From NCBI GenBank assembly GCA_014360565.1, contig JACIXH010000001.1:1-64000 (forward strand): a DNA stretch of 64,000 bases, given 5' to 3'. Made by a program: the position numbers and the translations under genes. Positions 62,691-64,000 of the stretch are shown here, one piece after another (position 1 is the stretch's first letter; the number at the start of each line of letters is the position of its first letter). The notes beneath the pieces were generated by a model. The model did not search any database. It saw only the letters and a program-made list of their open reading frames with translations, and was not told where the DNA came from. The DNA is from Nocardia sp. (GTDB taxonomy: Bacteria > Actinomycetota > Actinomycetes > Mycobacteriales > Mycobacteriaceae).

Positions 62691-64000
62691 CTAGGCGTTC
62701 AGGGCGGAATGTGCGAGCTCACCGAATTCCCGCACGAGCGGATGGTCGTGGCCGCCGACCCGGGCCATTCGCAGGTGGACGTCGCGAACTGCCTGAACGG
62801 ACCGGGTTGACTTCACCCTGTTGGAGAGGTTCAGGGTGCGGATGCCAGCCTCCCGTGCAGCCTCAAGGTCACCGCGATGGAGGTGAACAGCAGCCAGCGC
62901 AGCGTTCGACATCGCGCCGCGCCGCGCCCGCCCTTGCGACTTGGCGTAGTCGATGGATCGGTTCGCGTGCAACTCCGCTTCGTCGGGGTACCCGATGTCT
63001 CGGAAGGCGTTGGCGATCTCGCCGTGGACGTAGGCCGGGTCGATGAAGCGTGCCCACTCAGGCTCGATTTCTACGTCGACCCGTTCGAAGGCCTTTTCTG
63101 CTTGGGTTATCGCGGCGATCGTTGCACTTCGCTCGCCAGCTGCGGCCAGCGCACGTGCCTCCAGAGTCCACAGGTCCGCCATACAGGCATGGGAATCGCT
63201 CGCGCGGAGCCCGTGCCGACCTGCCTGTGCCAGGCGGCGACCCTCTGCAGGGTTCCCGAGAAGCGTGGCTTGATCTGCCAGACCTGCCAATACATGCGCT
63301 CCGATTGCGGGATCACGTGATTCTTCCGCCAGGCGCAGTGCCTGGATCAGGTAGCGCTGGGCGACACCGTGCTCGCCGTTGTCGAATGCCATCCACCCGA
63401 GCAGGTAGGTCTGTTCTGCCACCGCTCCGTAGAGCTGGTGTTGGACCTCTGCGGTTTGAGAGCGACGCAGCAGGGGGTAGACGTGATTGTTCATGTAGGC
63501 GGCCAAGACCAGGCGGCCCGATCCTCCACCTTGGAAGATGTCGATTTCCTGGAACTTGGAGAACATGTCACGAAGCGCGGCGACATCGTCAAGATGAACG
63601 CGCTGGCCCGCTTGAGGAAGCTGCTCGAGGGTATTGAGTAGCCAGTCGCGCGAAGGCCCGAGACCGGCCAACGCCACAAACGGCGCGGCGGTCAGGAAAC
63701 TACGTCGGTCCACGTCGGCTCTCCCAAGGTCTGCGACAGACTCGATGCTGTCGCTCACTGACGGATGGTAAATGAGCCCACGGTCGCTGTGAGGCTCTCC
63801 GAGTCCCAGATCGTACGTGGTAACCCGGTAGCCGAGTTTGTCCGAAATCAGGTCGGAGATCAGGTCCGGGACGGGCTGGCGAGGTTTACTGCCCTCTATC
63901 CAACGCCGGACAGTTGTGGCGTCCGGCACAACGTGATTATGCCCCCGAGCTGCAGCGCGAGTGGTGATCTCGCGCGCGAACTCCTTATTGCTCAGGCCCG
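62691..64000 (-). CDS. XRE-family HTH regulator with TPR-like repeats, 5' end beyond the window
   Basis: The frame stays open to the window edge (GLSNKEFAREITTRAAARGH, then DATTVRRWIEGSKPRQPVP), so the HTH is only partly visible and the GTG near 63929 is not the true start. After DVDRRSFLTAAPFVALAGLG comes an array of TPR-like helices (LLGWMAFDNGEHGVAQRYL). It is similar in architecture to the 61026-62300 regulator. At least 436 residues are visible. Confidence 0.82.
   Translation of the reverse strand, partial: GLSNKEFAREITTRAAARGHNHVVPDATTVRRWIEGSKPRQPVPDLISDLISDKLGYRVTTYDLGLGEPHSDRGLIYHPSVSDSIESVADLGRADVDRRSFLTAAPFVALAGLGPSRDWLLNTLEQLPQAGQRVHLDDVAALRDMFSKFQEIDIFQGGGSGRLVLAAYMNNHVYPLLRRSQTAEVQHQLYGAVAEQTYLLGWMAFDNGEHGVAQRYLIQALRLAEESRDPAIGAHVLAGLADQATLLGNPAEGRRLAQAGRHGLRASDSHACMADLWTLEARALAAAGERSATIAAITQAEKAFERVDVEIEPEWARFIDPAYVHGEIANAFRDIGYPDEAELHANRSIDYAKSQGRARRGAMSNAALAAVHLHRGDLEAAREAGIRTLNLSNRVKSTRSVQAVRDVHLRMARVGGHDHPLVREFGELAHSALNA

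Noticed and set aside
62451-62810. 119-codon plus-strand ORF with a nearby AGGAGG
   Set aside because: The second third is antisense to a solid XRE-TPR gene and the protein has no recognisable features; kept only as a note for the gap.

Overview
The window is high-GC DNA with the coding style of an actinomycete, most likely Nocardia or a close relative. The signs are GTG starts, ATGA/GTGA stop-start overlaps, a leaderless promoter pattern, a MobF/TraA relaxase of the actinobacterial type, a type VII-style substrate, an F420/LLM-type oxidoreductase and several actinomycete XRE-TPR regulators. The genus is inferred from gene content only. No rRNA, tRNA or CRISPR array was seen.

Layout. (1) 1-9000 is the end of a conjugative or integrative element: a partial zinc-ribbon protein (apparently frameshifted), a tandemly duplicated small gene with a YodL-like motif, a hairpin and short direct repeats that could be an oriT region, and a 1973-residue TraA relaxase-helicase. 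(2) 9491-28318 is a defence island: a 48-codon remnant of an Mrr-like nuclease gene, a PGN_0703-like PD-(D/E)XK nuclease and a complete type 2 BREX (Pgl) operon, pglW-pglX-pglY-pglZ-brxD-brxHI. All six BREX genes are coupled by 4-bp overlaps and preceded by a recognisable promoter. (3) 28666-35472 is a polymorphic toxin locus: an SseB-like protein, an EspC-like type VII substrate, a 1845-residue Rhs/YD-repeat protein whose tip resembles the colicin E7/E9 HNH DNase, and an Im9-like immunity protein. (4) 35654-41174 holds NUDIX hydrolases, small P-loop kinases and sugar or amine kinases, plus an acetyltransferase gene split by a 1.3-kb low-GC insertion that carries one DUF4238 gene and has imperfect terminal inverted repeats.

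(5) 41383-54745 looks like a specialised-metabolite cluster: a divergent seryl-tRNA synthetase, then a minus-strand operon (glycosyltransferase with a frameshift, PhyH-type dioxygenase, a nucleotidyltransferase-like protein, Gfo/Idh dehydrogenase, a GlcD-GlcE fusion, a minimal 2x[4Fe-4S] protein and an M20 amidohydrolase). These face plus-strand LLM oxidoreductase and SDR genes, then an XRE-TPR regulator coupled to an APH-type kinase. No product is recognised; the synthetase could be a self-resistance enzyme or a seryl-tRNA supplier. (6) 55154-64000 carries an intact Mrr-like nuclease, an ImmA/IrrE - MAB_1171c - PAP2-like - XRE module with a clear double operator, a TrmO-like protein and two large XRE-TPR regulators, the last running off the right edge.

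The points most worth checking are the colicin-type DNase and immunity pair on a type VII/Rhs protein, the DUF4238 insertion that splits the acetyltransferase gene, the orphan SerRS cluster, and the duplicated leaderless Mrr-type gene start.
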